Shown here in pieces: positions 17,793 through 26,588 of a stretch of 64,000 nt of DNA. A program made the translations under genes and the position numbers. The notes beneath the pieces are model-generated. The model was not told where the DNA came from and did not search any database. It saw only the letters and a list, made by a program, of their open reading frames with translations. Location of the stretch: positions 124,001 to 188,000 of the forward strand of contig JAHBWZ010000007.1 of the NCBI GenBank assembly GCA_019636755.1. The letters run 5' to 3'. The DNA is from Phycisphaeraceae bacterium. Its GTDB lineage: Bacteria; Planctomycetota; Phycisphaerae; Phycisphaerales; SM1A02. How positions within the stretch are numbered: the stretch's first letter is position 1; every line of letters begins with the position of its first letter.

Positions 17793-20182
17793 ACATGACC
17801 CCGGATACGCACGCCATGCATCAGCGCCGCACCCCGCGATCCGCCGCCGCATCGATGGACCGACCTGACATCCCCACCGGCGCCGACCCCGGCGCACGGC
17901 GCGGGCGCCCGTGGAGGGCGCGCGGCCGCGTCCGGCTCGGCGCGCTGGCGCCGTGGGCCGCGATCGCCGCGGCCGCCCTCGCGCCGGGCGCGGCGCTCGC
18001 AGGCATGGCTGCGGAGCAGGCCCCGCAGACGCCGGAGCGTTCCCTCGAGGCGATCGCCCGGATGCATGCGGACCGCTTCGTGCGCGTCGAGTATCACCTG
18101 CGGACCGACCGCGGCGAAGACCCGATGTACGGGCTCTGGTCGCACTGGTGTCCCGGATGCGCCGCCGTACACGCCGTCAACCCGGCGGAACTCCTCGAAG
18201 ACGAACGTCCGGCGGTCCGCGCCGGCGTGCTGCTGGACGGGCGCCGGGTCATCCTGACCGACCCGGTCATCGAGCCGCGATTCGTCGCGCGGCTGGACGT
18301 CGTGCGCGGCGAGGTCCGGCGCAGCGCGCGCCCGGTCGCCCTCGGCCGCGATGCGACGTTCGCCATCCTGGAACTGGACGAGCCTGTCCCCGGCGTTCCG
18401 CCGATCTCCTTCACCGACGCGCCGATCGATGCGGGCCTGGTCGCCGTCACCGCCTCGGAGGAAGGGGCCGCGTGGCTTGTCGCCGCCGCGCCGCTCTCCG
18501 GGGCCGCCATGCTGCGCGACGGACGACCGGTGCGCGCGGTGCCGGCCGGCGCGCTCCTCGTCACGGCCGAAGGCGCGCCCGTGGCCTACTGCCCGGAGTC
18601 GGAACTCGCGCTGGACCGGCGATGGGCAGGCCAGGCGGCGCTCGACCGCGTGTTCGACCTGCCGTCGTTCGACGCGCTCCGCGCGCTCGTGGACCGGCAG
18701 GTCGACGCGACGATCCACCGCGTCCTCCTGCTCTTCCGGAGCCCGCGCAGCGAGGATGCCTTCGACTGGCGGAGCGGCCCCGAGGAGGCAGCCACGGAAC
18801 AGTCCGTTCCCGGCATCCTCATCAGCCCGACACGGATCGTGGTCCTCGCGCTCCTGACGCCGGAACAGACGGCGCGACTCGAACACATCGTGCTCGAAAC
18901 CGGGGACGCCGGAGACGGCATCGACGCAGCCTTCGTCGGGACGCTGCGGGACGTCGGCGCGTTCGTCGCCGAACTCGAATCGCCGCTGCCGCCGCCGGCG
19001 CCGCTCGCCACCGCGGAGGACCTTCCCGCTCGATTCGCCCTCCTCGGCGCGGCGATCGTCCGGATCTTCGGTGAGCAGCGGACCGTCGATCTCTCTCATG
19101 ACCGCGTCCAGAGCGAGGTGATCGGCCCGCGCGGTCGTGCCTTCCCGCTGATCGTCGGCCCGGATGACGCCTCCTTCCTGTTCGACGAGTCCGGCCGGCT
19201 CACGGTCATCCCGCTCACGACGCGACCGCGCGTGGCCGCCCAGCCGGCGTACGCGCCCGAACGGGCGCATCCCCACTATGCCCACGATCTGCGCGCGATG
19301 CTCGACGCCGGGGAACAGGCGTTCGACCCCGCGAACCGGCCGCTCAGCGAGGAAGAGGAATCCCGACTCGCGTGGCTGGGCGTCGAGATGCAGGCGCTGG
19401 GCCGCGAACTGGCGCGGGCCAGGGGCGTCTCCCGCTTCACGCGCGACGGCGAGATCGGCGGACTGGTCAGCCACATCTATCCGGACTCCCCCGCGGCGCT
19501 CGCCGGCCTGCGACTGGGCGACATCCTGCTGGAGATCCACGCGTCATCCCAGCCGCGCCCGATCGAAGTCGCCGTCGACTCCGATCATCCCTTCGCGGAC
19601 GGTTTCCCCTGGGAGTTCCTGGATCAGCTGCCGGAGCACCTCTTCGACAAGATTCCCACGCCCTGGGCGCCGGCCGACGACGGACTCACCCGCCGACTGA
19701 CGCAGCTCGGCTTCGGGTCGCCGATCGAGATCGACGTGTATCGCGACGGCAGCCGGCAGCGGATCGCGATGCACGTCGAGCAGGGGCCGCTGACCTGGGT
19801 GTCGACGCCGCGCGCGCTCTCGACCGAACTCGGCCTGACCATCCGCGACTTCACCTACGAGACGCGCCGGTACTTCAGGCGCGACGCCGACGACCCCGGT
19901 GTCATCATCTCGATGATCGAGACGGGCAGTCGCGCCGCCACCACCGGGCTCAAGCCGTTCGAGATCATCACGCACGTGAACGACCAGCCCGTGACCGACG
20001 TCCGGCGCTTCATGGAACTGGTGAGCGGCGAACGGGATCTCCGCCTGACCGTGCGCCGCATGACGCGGTCCCGCATCGTGCGGATCGAACTCGATGCACC
20101 GGTTCCGTCACCGGCGGACAGCGACGGCGACATGGACGATGACCGGGACTCGGAGATCGGCGCCGAGGATCCGGGCCGGTGA
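17789..20182 (+). CDS. Degenerate HtrA-like pseudoprotease with C-terminal PDZ domains
   Basis: 797 residues. After a signal segment (APWAAIAAAALAPGAALAG) comes a region shaped like a trypsin domain, but each catalytic position is altered: VILTDPVIEP where HtrA has TNWHV, and LLVTAEGAPVAYCPE where NSGGPL is expected. A WCPGC pair near residue 120 is unexplained. A second similar beta-rich block spans about residues 240-400. Two PDZ-like domains close the protein (GLVSHIYPDSPAALAGLRLGDILLEIH near 560, and DPGVIISMIETGSRAATTGLKPFEIITHVND near 710). The GTG start overlaps the stop of the active protease. It may be a regulatory or substrate-delivery partner of that protease (inference). Confidence 0.82.
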   Translation: MNMTPDTHAMHQRRTPRSAAASMDRPDIPTGADPGARRGRPWRARGRVRLGALAPWAAIAAAALAPGAALAGMAAEQAPQTPERSLEAIARMHADRFVRVEYHLRTDRGEDPMYGLWSHWCPGCAAVHAVNPAELLEDERPAVRAGVLLDGRRVILTDPVIEPRFVARLDVVRGEVRRSARPVALGRDATFAILELDEPVPGVPPISFTDAPIDAGLVAVTASEEGAAWLVAAAPLSGAAMLRDGRPVRAVPAGALLVTAEGAPVAYCPESELALDRRWAGQAALDRVFDLPSFDALRALVDRQVDATIHRVLLLFRSPRSEDAFDWRSGPEEAATEQSVPGILISPTRIVVLALLTPEQTARLEHIVLETGDAGDGIDAAFVGTLRDVGAFVAELESPLPPPAPLATAEDLPARFALLGAAIVRIFGEQRTVDLSHDRVQSEVIGPRGRAFPLIVGPDDASFLFDESGRLTVIPLTTRPRVAAQPAYAPERAHPHYAHDLRAMLDAGEQAFDPANRPLSEEEESRLAWLGVEMQALGRELARARGVSRFTRDGEIGGLVSHIYPDSPAALAGLRLGDILLEIHASSQPRPIEVAVDSDHPFADGFPWEFLDQLPEHLFDKIPTPWAPADDGLTRRLTQLGFGSPIEIDVYRDGSRQRIAMHVEQGPLTWVSTPRALSTELGLTIRDFTYETRRYFRRDADDPGVIISMIETGSRAATTGLKPFEIITHVNDQPVTDVRRFMELVSGERDLRLTVRRMTRSRIVRIELDAPVPSPADSDGDMDDDRDSEIGAEDPGR

Positions 20183-20186
20183 CCGC

Positions 20187-20828
20187 GTGACTGCGCCGGC
20201 CGATGCGCCGATCCCGGTTCTCCACGTCGACGCGCAGATCCTCGCGGTCGACAAGCCGACCGGACTGCTCTCGGTACCGGGCATCGGCCCGGAGAAGGCC
20301 GATTGCCTGGTCGCACGCCTCCAGTCGGCGTATCCCGGCTGCCGGATCGTGCACCGGCTTGATCGCGACACGTCCGGCGTGATCGTGCTGGCGCGCGATG
20401 CGGCCTCGCACCGGGATCTCAGCGTCCAGTTCCAGGATCGTCGCGTCGGGAAGCACTACCTCGCCTGGGTCGCGGACGTGCCCGCATTCGATGAGATCAT
20501 CGTGGACCAGCCGCTTCGCAAGGATCTCGACCGCCCGCCGCGGCAGATGATCGATCCCCGGCACGGCCGGCCCTCGCGGACGGCGATCACGGTCCTCCGC
20601 CGGGAGCCGGATCGCGCCCTCCTGGAACTGCGCCCGGAGACCGGGCGATCCCACCAGCTCCGGGTGCACTGCGCGTTTCTCGGGCACCCGATCCTCGGGG
20701 ATGATCTCTACGCACCGCCGGACATCATCGCCGCGGCGCCGCGCCTCATGCTCCACGCGTGGCGACTGCGCATCCATCATCCGGTCGACCGCCGGCCACG
20801 CGTCCTGGAGGCGCCATCGCCGTTCTGA
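20187..20828 (+). CDS. RluA-family pseudouridine synthase
   Basis: 213 residues from the GTG at 20187, 4 bases after the upstream stop. It isomerises uridine to pseudouridine in rRNA or tRNA. The catalytic Asp59 lies in the RluA signature IVHRLDRDTSGVIVLAR. VVDKPTGLLSVPG-like text near residue 20 and the ETGRSHQLRVHCAFLGHPILGDDLY block are diagnostic. There is no S4 domain, so it resembles RluA/TruC-sized enzymes. The target site cannot be assigned. It is within a forward run of coupled genes but has no obvious functional link to them. Confidence 0.9.
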   Translation: MTAPADAPIPVLHVDAQILAVDKPTGLLSVPGIGPEKADCLVARLQSAYPGCRIVHRLDRDTSGVIVLARDAASHRDLSVQFQDRRVGKHYLAWVADVPAFDEIIVDQPLRKDLDRPPRQMIDPRHGRPSRTAITVLRREPDRALLELRPETGRSHQLRVHCAFLGHPILGDDLYAPPDIIAAAPRLMLHAWRLRIHHPVDRRPRVLEAPSPF

Positions 20829-20867
20829 CCCGCGGGCGGACCGTCGGTGCCCCGGCGTTCGCCTGCG

Positions 20868-20873
20868 TACCAT
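20868..20873 (+). promoter_or_regulatory. -10 element of the TonB-like gene (leaderless start)
   Basis: TACCAT, 8 bases before the ATG at 20882, within GTACCATCC. The same word occurs with the same 8-base gap before the GTG at 32137. Confidence 0.45.
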
Positions 20874-20881
20874 CCACGCGC

Positions 20882-22069
20882 ATGGGCGCCCCGCGGAAGC
20901 AACTCGGCCTGGTGGTTGGGGCGTGCCTGTCCGTCGTGCTGCATGCCACCGTGATCCTGCCGGTCATCGTGCGCCTCCTGAGCACGCCGGGATCGGCCGC
21001 CATGCTGCCCGATGGCACCGCGCTGGAACTCAACGCGGTGCCACCGCAGCAGGAGGACCGGTCCCACGCGGTCGAGCCCGGCATCGATCGGAGCCGCGCG
21101 GTCACGCTGACGTGGGTGGGGTTCGAGGACTACCGCGAGCACATCGCGATGCAGAGCACGGTCGAGCAGGCGGCGGCCGCGGTCGTGCCGGGGCGCGCGA
21201 CGGCCGCCTCGCTCGGTGCGCAGCAGGACGACGCGCCGCCGCCGCCCGGCAGCACCGCGCCGTCGCCGCCGGCGCCACCGGAGCCCGCCGCCGTTGTCGC
21301 GCAGGCGGACGCGTCTCGCGAGGCGCCGGTCGAGGCGCGCGACGAACCGACCACCGAAGCCCCGGCGGCCGCAGCGCCCGGTCGATCCGAGCCCGCCGGG
21401 ACCGAGTCGCCTCATCCGGCCGGGATCCCCGAACCGGAGCCGCGTCCGGTCCCGACGATCGCCGATCTCCTGAGGGAAGCGCTCGACGCCCTGGTGCAGA
21501 GCGCGCCGGCACCCCTGGCCAACGAGTCCGACCCGCCCGGCGCGCCGGAGCCGCCGCGCACAGAGTCGCCTCGAGCGGAGTCGGCGCCGGCCGCTGGTGC
21601 GCCGCCACGCGAGACCCGGGAGGCGCCGCGCACGCCCGCGGCGCCGTCCCCGCCGGTCGGCGCGCCGGCCAGGCCGGACCGCGGCGGGTCGGGTGACGGT
21701 CAGCCGGGTGACCCGATGGACCGCGAGGCGACACCGACCAGTCTGCAGGTCGACTACCGCGCGCTCGTGCAGGGACGGCCGCTGGCGCGCGAGGGGCTGG
21801 AACTGCTGCCCCGCGCGCCGACGTTCACCACGCTGACCCGGCTGACCGCGGTTCCCGCGAACCCGATCGTGGAACTCTCGTTCGACCGCCGCGGCGTCCC
21901 CGAGGTCTGCCGGATCGTGCGCTCGTCCGGCTACACCGACGTGGACACCTCGGTACGGACCAGCCTCTACCGATGGCGTGCCCGCGGCGAGGCGCTGCGC
22001 GATCTCGAAGACGGCAGGACCATCGACATCCGAATCCGGATCATCCTCAACCCGGGAGCGCCCGGGTGA
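20882..22069 (+). CDS. TonB-like energy-transducing protein
   Basis: 395 residues. One N-terminal membrane helix (about residues 8-30, LGLVVGACLSVVLHATVILPVIV), a long Pro/Ala/Glu-rich periplasmic linker (about 115-285), and a C-terminal domain (about 290-395) that reads like TonB_C: VELSFDRRGVPEVCRIVRSSGYTDVDTSVRTSLYRWRARGEAL. TonB couples the proton-motive force to outer membrane receptors. No ExbB, ExbD or receptor is adjacent. The ATG is chosen because TACCAT lies 8 bases upstream; the frame is open further upstream, antisense-like and overlapping the pseudouridine synthase gene. The stop overlaps the next start (GTGA). Confidence 0.78.
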   Translation: MGAPRKQLGLVVGACLSVVLHATVILPVIVRLLSTPGSAAMLPDGTALELNAVPPQQEDRSHAVEPGIDRSRAVTLTWVGFEDYREHIAMQSTVEQAAAAVVPGRATAASLGAQQDDAPPPPGSTAPSPPAPPEPAAVVAQADASREAPVEARDEPTTEAPAAAAPGRSEPAGTESPHPAGIPEPEPRPVPTIADLLREALDALVQSAPAPLANESDPPGAPEPPRTESPRAESAPAAGAPPRETREAPRTPAAPSPPVGAPARPDRGGSGDGQPGDPMDREATPTSLQVDYRALVQGRPLAREGLELLPRAPTFTTLTRLTAVPANPIVELSFDRRGVPEVCRIVRSSGYTDVDTSVRTSLYRWRARGEALRDLEDGRTIDIRIRIILNPGAPG

Positions 22070-22941
22070 GCGCGCCGCGGACGGCGGACGACCGGCTCGC
22101 GTCCTCGCTCATCCGCCATGCGCGCCGGCTCTCGCGCGCCGTCGGGGCGATGGCGTTCTCCCCGCCGGTCGCCTTCGTCCTCAATCCACTCGACTACGCG
22201 CGGCACCCGCACGAGCAGTACCTGCGGACCTTCGGGCGTGCCGGCATCGAGGCCCTCTTCCTCGGCATGAATCCCGGTCCCTTCGGCATGGCGCAGACCG
22301 GCGTGCCGTTCGGCGATGTGGCGATGGTCCGCGGCTTCCTGGGCATCGACGCGCCGGTCGCGACCGCCGTGACATCACATCCCAGGCGTCCGATCCTGGG
22401 CTTCGACTGCCCGCGCCGCGAGGTCTCCGGCACGCGCTTCTGGTCATGGGCACGGGACCGCTTCGGGACCGCCGATGCCTTCTTCGACCGCTGCTTCGTC
22501 TGGAATCACTGCCCGCTGGCGTTCATGGAGGAGAGCGGACGCAATCTGACGCCGGACCGGCTTCCCGCCGCGTCGCGTGATGCGCTGGACGCGGCATGCG
22601 ACGAGGCGCTGCGCTCGATCATCCGGACGCTCGCGCCGTCACGCATCATCGGTGTGGGTGATCACGCCGCGAAGGCCGCAGAGCGCGCCTGTGCGTCGAT
22701 GCCGGTGCGCGTGGACCGGATCCTGCACCCCAGTCCCGCCAGTCCCGCCGCGAACCGCGGATGGGCGGAGGCCGCTGAGGCGCAGCTCCGGGCCGCGGGA
22801 TTCCGGATCCCGGCGGTAATCAGGGCCACGCCGCGCGCGGGCGCCCGGGCATCGGCACCGGCGGAACCGGCAGCGGTCGGTCCGGATCCAGGACGGTCGG
22901 CGCGAGTTCGAGGTCGCTCGCGAGCATCTCGTCCCACGTGA
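22066..22941 (+). CDS. SMUG-type uracil-DNA glycosylase
   Basis: 291 residues from a GTG that overlaps the TonB-like stop. Family 3 (SMUG) signatures are present: LFLGMNPGPFGMAQTGVPFGD (Gly67-Met68-Asn69) and the leucine-loop motif HPSPASPAAN at about His221, plus FVWNHCPLAFM. The enzyme would excise uracil and some oxidised pyrimidines from DNA. The last 40 or so residues are Arg/Ala-rich and lie antisense to the end of the neighbouring Gfo/Idh/MocA gene, a 122-base tail-to-tail overlap. SMUG homologues in bacteria are patchy but known in Planctomycetes. Confidence 0.85.
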   Translation: MSAPRTADDRLASSLIRHARRLSRAVGAMAFSPPVAFVLNPLDYARHPHEQYLRTFGRAGIEALFLGMNPGPFGMAQTGVPFGDVAMVRGFLGIDAPVATAVTSHPRRPILGFDCPRREVSGTRFWSWARDRFGTADAFFDRCFVWNHCPLAFMEESGRNLTPDRLPAASRDALDAACDEALRSIIRTLAPSRIIGVGDHAAKAAERACASMPVRVDRILHPSPASPAANRGWAEAAEAQLRAAGFRIPAVIRATPRAGARASAPAEPAAVGPDPGRSARVRGRSRASRPT

Positions 22942-24127
22942 TCGTCTTCCCCGTGTAGGCCGCTTCCCGCCCCATGATCGCGGTCAGCGTCGACTCCGCG
23001 ACCGCGCGGGTCTCGTTGCGGTACGCATCGCTGCCCGCGCCTCCGGCATGGCCGGCCAGGATCGATGCCTGCAGGGCGCGATGCTCTTCCACGTAGGGAT
23101 TCCCGCCGGGGCCGCCGTACCGCCAGCCGCCGTCGCCGGACACGAACGCCGCGCCCGGCCTGAGCACCATCGTGCCGCGCGTGCCGTGGATCACCTCCTC
23201 GACGCGCCCGCCCGTCCCGTCCTGCTGCCGGCACATGCTGAAGGCAACACGATTCCCCGGATACTCGAACTCGACGGCGAAGTGGTCATAGATGTGGCCG
23301 TACTTCGGATCGGTCCGGACCTGTCGACCGCCGGTGCCCGCGGCGCGGACCGGCGGCCCGCCGAACGCCCAGTTGACGACGTCGAGGTTGTGGACGTGCT
23401 GCTCCACGATGTGGTCACCGGAGAGCCAAGCGAAGTACAGCCAGTTGCGGACCTGCCATTCCAGATCCCCCATCGACGCCTGGCGCTCGACGACCCACAG
23501 TCCGCCCTGGTTCCAGAAGCAGCGCGCCGCCACCGGTTCACCGATCCCGCCGTCGCGCAGGTGTTCCATCGCCGCCACGTACGACCGCTCGTGCCGGCGC
23601 TGCGTCCCGGCGACTACGCAGAGGCCGCGCGCCGCCGCCTCTTCGCCGGCGCGCAGCACGCGCCGGATCCCCGGCGCGTCGACCGCCACCGGCTTCTCGA
23701 TGAATACATGCTTCCCGGCCCGGATCGCCGCCTCGAACTGCGCGGGCCGGAATCCCGGCGGCGTGCACAGCAGCACACAGTCCACGTCGGCCTCGTCCAG
23801 GAGGGCGCGATACGCGTCCGGGCCGGTAAAGCAGTGCCGATCGGCGATCACGGCGCGATCGCCCAGCGTGCGCAGGTGGCCGCGCGAGGATGCCAGTCGA
23901 TCCGGGAACATATCCGCCATCGCGGCGAGACGCACATTGCCGCCGGCGTTCATCGCATCCGCGACGGCGCCCGTCCCGCGCCCGCCGCAGCCGACGACCC
24001 CGATCCGGATCGTGTCGAGCCGGCGCACCGCGAGTGCGCCGGGCGCAAGCACGGCGGCGGCGGCGAGGGTGCCGGACGCCGTGCGCAGAAAGTCGCGGCG
24101 GGTGAGATCGCTGGTGTGCGTGTTCAT
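22820..24127 (-). CDS. Tat-exported Gfo/Idh/MocA oxidoreductase
   Basis: 435 residues. The Tat motif is TRRDFLRTAS (Arg10-Arg11) with an Ala-rich h-region. The Rossmann fold follows at IRIGVVGCGGRGTG (about residues 41-54), and HVFIEKPVAVDA carries the family EKP. The C-terminal portion DHIVEQHVHNLDVVNWAFG is the planctomycete subgroup pattern with the conserved His-rich metal- or substrate-binding segment. Such enzymes oxidise sugars or inositols with a tightly bound nicotinamide cofactor after folding in the cytoplasm. The start overlaps the stop of the upstream gene (ATGA), making it the last gene of a coupled operon. Confidence 0.92.
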   Translation of the reverse strand: MNTHTSDLTRRDFLRTASGTLAAAAVLAPGALAVRRLDTIRIGVVGCGGRGTGAVADAMNAGGNVRLAAMADMFPDRLASSRGHLRTLGDRAVIADRHCFTGPDAYRALLDEADVDCVLLCTPPGFRPAQFEAAIRAGKHVFIEKPVAVDAPGIRRVLRAGEEAAARGLCVVAGTQRRHERSYVAAMEHLRDGGIGEPVAARCFWNQGGLWVVERQASMGDLEWQVRNWLYFAWLSGDHIVEQHVHNLDVVNWAFGGPPVRAAGTGGRQVRTDPKYGHIYDHFAVEFEYPGNRVAFSMCRQQDGTGGRVEEVIHGTRGTMVLRPGAAFVSGDGGWRYGGPGGNPYVEEHRALQASILAGHAGGAGSDAYRNETRAVAESTLTAIMGREAAYTGKTITWDEMLASDLELAPTVLDPDRPLPVPPVPMPGRPRAAWP

Positions 24128-25185
24128 CTCGGCGGTCCTGTCATCCCGTTCCCCTGATCCGCGACCGGAAGCGACCGGATGCGGTCCATGCGCGCGGCGA
24201 TGTCGGCCAGCCGGTCGCGGCCGCCGCCGGCGATCTCCGCCGTCATCCAGCCCGCGAAGCCGATCGCGCGCAGCGCCGTCATCACCGCCGGCCAGTCGCT
24301 GTCGCCTTCCAGCAGTTCGACATCGAACCCCTTCCAGAGCCCCTCGCGGTCCCGCTTCTCCCGGCTGAACTCCTTGACGTCGATCTTGGCGATGCGGTGC
24401 CCGAGAATCCGGATCCACTGCGCCGGCCACCCGTAGGTGACCACGTTGCCGACGTCGAAGTACCAGCCGACGGCGTCGCTCTCGAACTGATCGACGTAGC
24501 GCGCCGCTTCAAGCGGGCTCAGCAGGAAGCTGTTCCACACGTTCTCGAAGAGGAGCCTGACGCCCGCGCGCTCCGCCCGGGCCGCCAGCGGGCGGAGCAT
24601 GGCGGTCGACCGCGTCCAGGCATCGTCGTACGCGATCTGTGCATTGACGACCGCAGGTACGACCAGGACGGAGTCCGCGCCGACGCGCTGCGCGTCCTCG
24701 ATCGCCCTGAGAATCGCCTGGGCGCAGCGCTCCCGGACCGCCGCATCCGCATGGGAAAGCGGGCTGCGCCAGTGCTCCGAGCAGACGACGCCGTGGACGC
24801 GCACCCCGGTGTCCTGCGACGCGGCGCGCAGCGCATCGAAGTCCAGACCGGAGGGGCTGTCCGGCTCCACGCCCTCGAATCCCAGATCGGCGAGCAGCGC
24901 CAGTTTCTCGTGCGGCGTACTCCCTTCGCCGATCATGCCGTACTTGACTGCTCGCCGGAGGCGCGGGACCGGCCAGTCGGGCACGGGATCGGTCCGGCGC
25001 GCGCCGACGGGCGGAAGGTCCTCGTCCGGGTGTGCGGCGGACGACGGCGCCGCGCCTGCCGCAAGCGGCAGCGCCGACGCCGTGAGTGCGGCCTTCAGCA
25101 TCGCGCGGCGCGTGAGGGAGACGGTCGCGCCATCGACCGGTCGCCCGCGTCCCCCGTCCGGGTCTTTCGGGGCATCGGTGCTCAC
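24124..25185 (-). CDS. Exported sugar phosphate isomerase/epimerase-like TIM-barrel protein
   Basis: 353 residues from the GTG at 25185, which overlaps the upstream stop (GTGA). The N-terminus has a Tat-like pair (LTRRAMLKAALTASALPLAAG). The AP_endonuc_2/xylose isomerase-like barrel is shown by LALLADLGFEGVEPDSPSG, GVRLLFENVWNSFLLSPLEAARYVDQ, VGWYFDVGNVVTYGWPAQWI and KIDVKEFSREKRD; the Glu, Asp, His and Glu side chains would bind a metal. It probably rearranges a sugar or ketose processed by the two flanking oxidoreductases. Substrate is not predictable from sequence alone. Confidence 0.9.
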   Translation of the reverse strand: MSTDAPKDPDGGRGRPVDGATVSLTRRAMLKAALTASALPLAAGAAPSSAAHPDEDLPPVGARRTDPVPDWPVPRLRRAVKYGMIGEGSTPHEKLALLADLGFEGVEPDSPSGLDFDALRAASQDTGVRVHGVVCSEHWRSPLSHADAAVRERCAQAILRAIEDAQRVGADSVLVVPAVVNAQIAYDDAWTRSTAMLRPLAARAERAGVRLLFENVWNSFLLSPLEAARYVDQFESDAVGWYFDVGNVVTYGWPAQWIRILGHRIAKIDVKEFSREKRDREGLWKGFDVELLEGDSDWPAVMTALRAIGFAGWMTAEIAGGGRDRLADIAARMDRIRSLPVADQGNGMTGPPR

Positions 25186-26555
25186 AGGAACCTCGTGACT
25201 CCCGGCTTCGCGACGATCGGCGGCGGCGCCTGCCCCGGCGCCAGTCCTGTCGGCCGCAGGTCTTCCTGCGAGTCGATCGCCTGCGCCCAGGTGATCGTCT
25301 GTCCGGTGTACGCCGCCATCCGCCCCATGATGGACAGCATCGTGCTCTGCATCATCCATGGTCCGTCGTTGATGGGACGCCCGGATCGGATGGACGCGAA
25401 CAGCTCGTCGTGTTCCACCTGGTACATGTTCGGCCTCGGTGCATCGGCGGGGCGCGTCCACGCGTTCTCGCCGGTGATCACGTGCGTCGGTCCCCAGCCG
25501 TTCACGAAGCAGGTTCCACGTTCGCCCATGATGAAATCCGTGTTGTCATTCGAGCAGCCAGCCTGCTGGCGGCATGTCAGGAAGCACCGGACGCCGTCGG
25601 GGTACTCGTAGATGACCGCGAAGTGGTCATAGACGTTGCCGCGCTCCTCTCCCTCGCGGAGGCCACGACCGCCCAGCGCCGTGCACCGCAGCGGCGGAAC
25701 ATTGCGCATCGCCCAGTTGATCTTGTCCACGCTGTGGCAGGCCTGCTCAACGATGTGGTCGCCCGAGAGCCAGGTGAAGTGGTGCCAGTTGCGGAGCTGG
25801 AACTCCCAGTCGCTCCACTCCGGGCGCCGGCGCTGCACGCCGAGCAGGCCCGTGTGATAGGTCGCATGCATCGATCGGATGGCACCGATGGCCCCGTCGT
25901 GGACGCGCGCGTACGTCTCTCGCTCCGGCAGCGAGTAGCGCCAGCAGAAGCCGGAGACGACCGCCAGTCCACGTTTCTCCGCCTCCTCGCAGGCGCGCCG
26001 GCAGCGTCGGACCGCCGGCGCGTCGACCCCCATCGGCTTCTCGCAGAAGACATGCTTGCCGGCGGCAATCGACGCCTCCAGGTGCTCCGGACGGAATGCC
26101 GACGGCGATGTGAGCAGCACGACGTCCACGCCGCTGTCGATCACCTCGCGATAGCTCTCGAGGCCGACGAACCGGCGGTTCGCGGCCACCTGGATCCGAT
26201 CGCGATCGGGAAACGTCGACAGGTGATCGTGCGCGGTGACGAGCCTGTCCTCGAATGCATCGGCCATCGCCCACAGCACCGTGTTCGAATCGGCGGTGAG
26301 CGCCTGCGCCGCCGCACCGGTGCCGCGGCCGCCGCACCCGATCAGCCCGATCCGGAGCGGATCTCCGGGCGGGCGACGGGCGACGGCCGGGAATCCGATC
26401 GCCCCGGCGGCGGTGATCGCCGCGGCGCGGGTGACGAACTCACGGCGCGTCAGGCCCGACCGGCCGCCGGTCGGCGTCCGGGGCGATCGGTGATGCCCCC
26501 CGCCATCCGCATCCGACCGGGCTCCACCTGCGACGCCTGCATCCATGTCGTTCAT
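25182..26555 (-). CDS. Tat-exported Gfo/Idh/MocA oxidoreductase (second copy)
   Basis: 457 residues. The Tat motif LTRREFVTRAA lies after a long polar N-terminus, so a later start is possible. The Rossmann motif is IGLIGCGGRGTG and the catalytic region HVFCEKPMGVDAP. DHIVEQACHSVDKINWAM and YDHFAVIYEYPDGVRCFLTCRQQ mark the same subgroup as the downstream copy, and the two probably arose by duplication, though they now differ widely. GGAAGAG precedes the ATG by 5 bases. It follows the SUMF1 lipoprotein gene after 33 bases and begins the run of 4-base overlaps. Confidence 0.92.
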   Translation of the reverse strand: MNDMDAGVAGGARSDADGGGHHRSPRTPTGGRSGLTRREFVTRAAAITAAGAIGFPAVARRPPGDPLRIGLIGCGGRGTGAAAQALTADSNTVLWAMADAFEDRLVTAHDHLSTFPDRDRIQVAANRRFVGLESYREVIDSGVDVVLLTSPSAFRPEHLEASIAAGKHVFCEKPMGVDAPAVRRCRRACEEAEKRGLAVVSGFCWRYSLPERETYARVHDGAIGAIRSMHATYHTGLLGVQRRRPEWSDWEFQLRNWHHFTWLSGDHIVEQACHSVDKINWAMRNVPPLRCTALGGRGLREGEERGNVYDHFAVIYEYPDGVRCFLTCRQQAGCSNDNTDFIMGERGTCFVNGWGPTHVITGENAWTRPADAPRPNMYQVEHDELFASIRSGRPINDGPWMMQSTMLSIMGRMAAYTGQTITWAQAIDSQEDLRPTGLAPGQAPPPIVAKPGVTRFL

Positions 26556-26588
26556 GTGTCTCTTCCGCGCGCTGCGGGCGCGCCCGCT

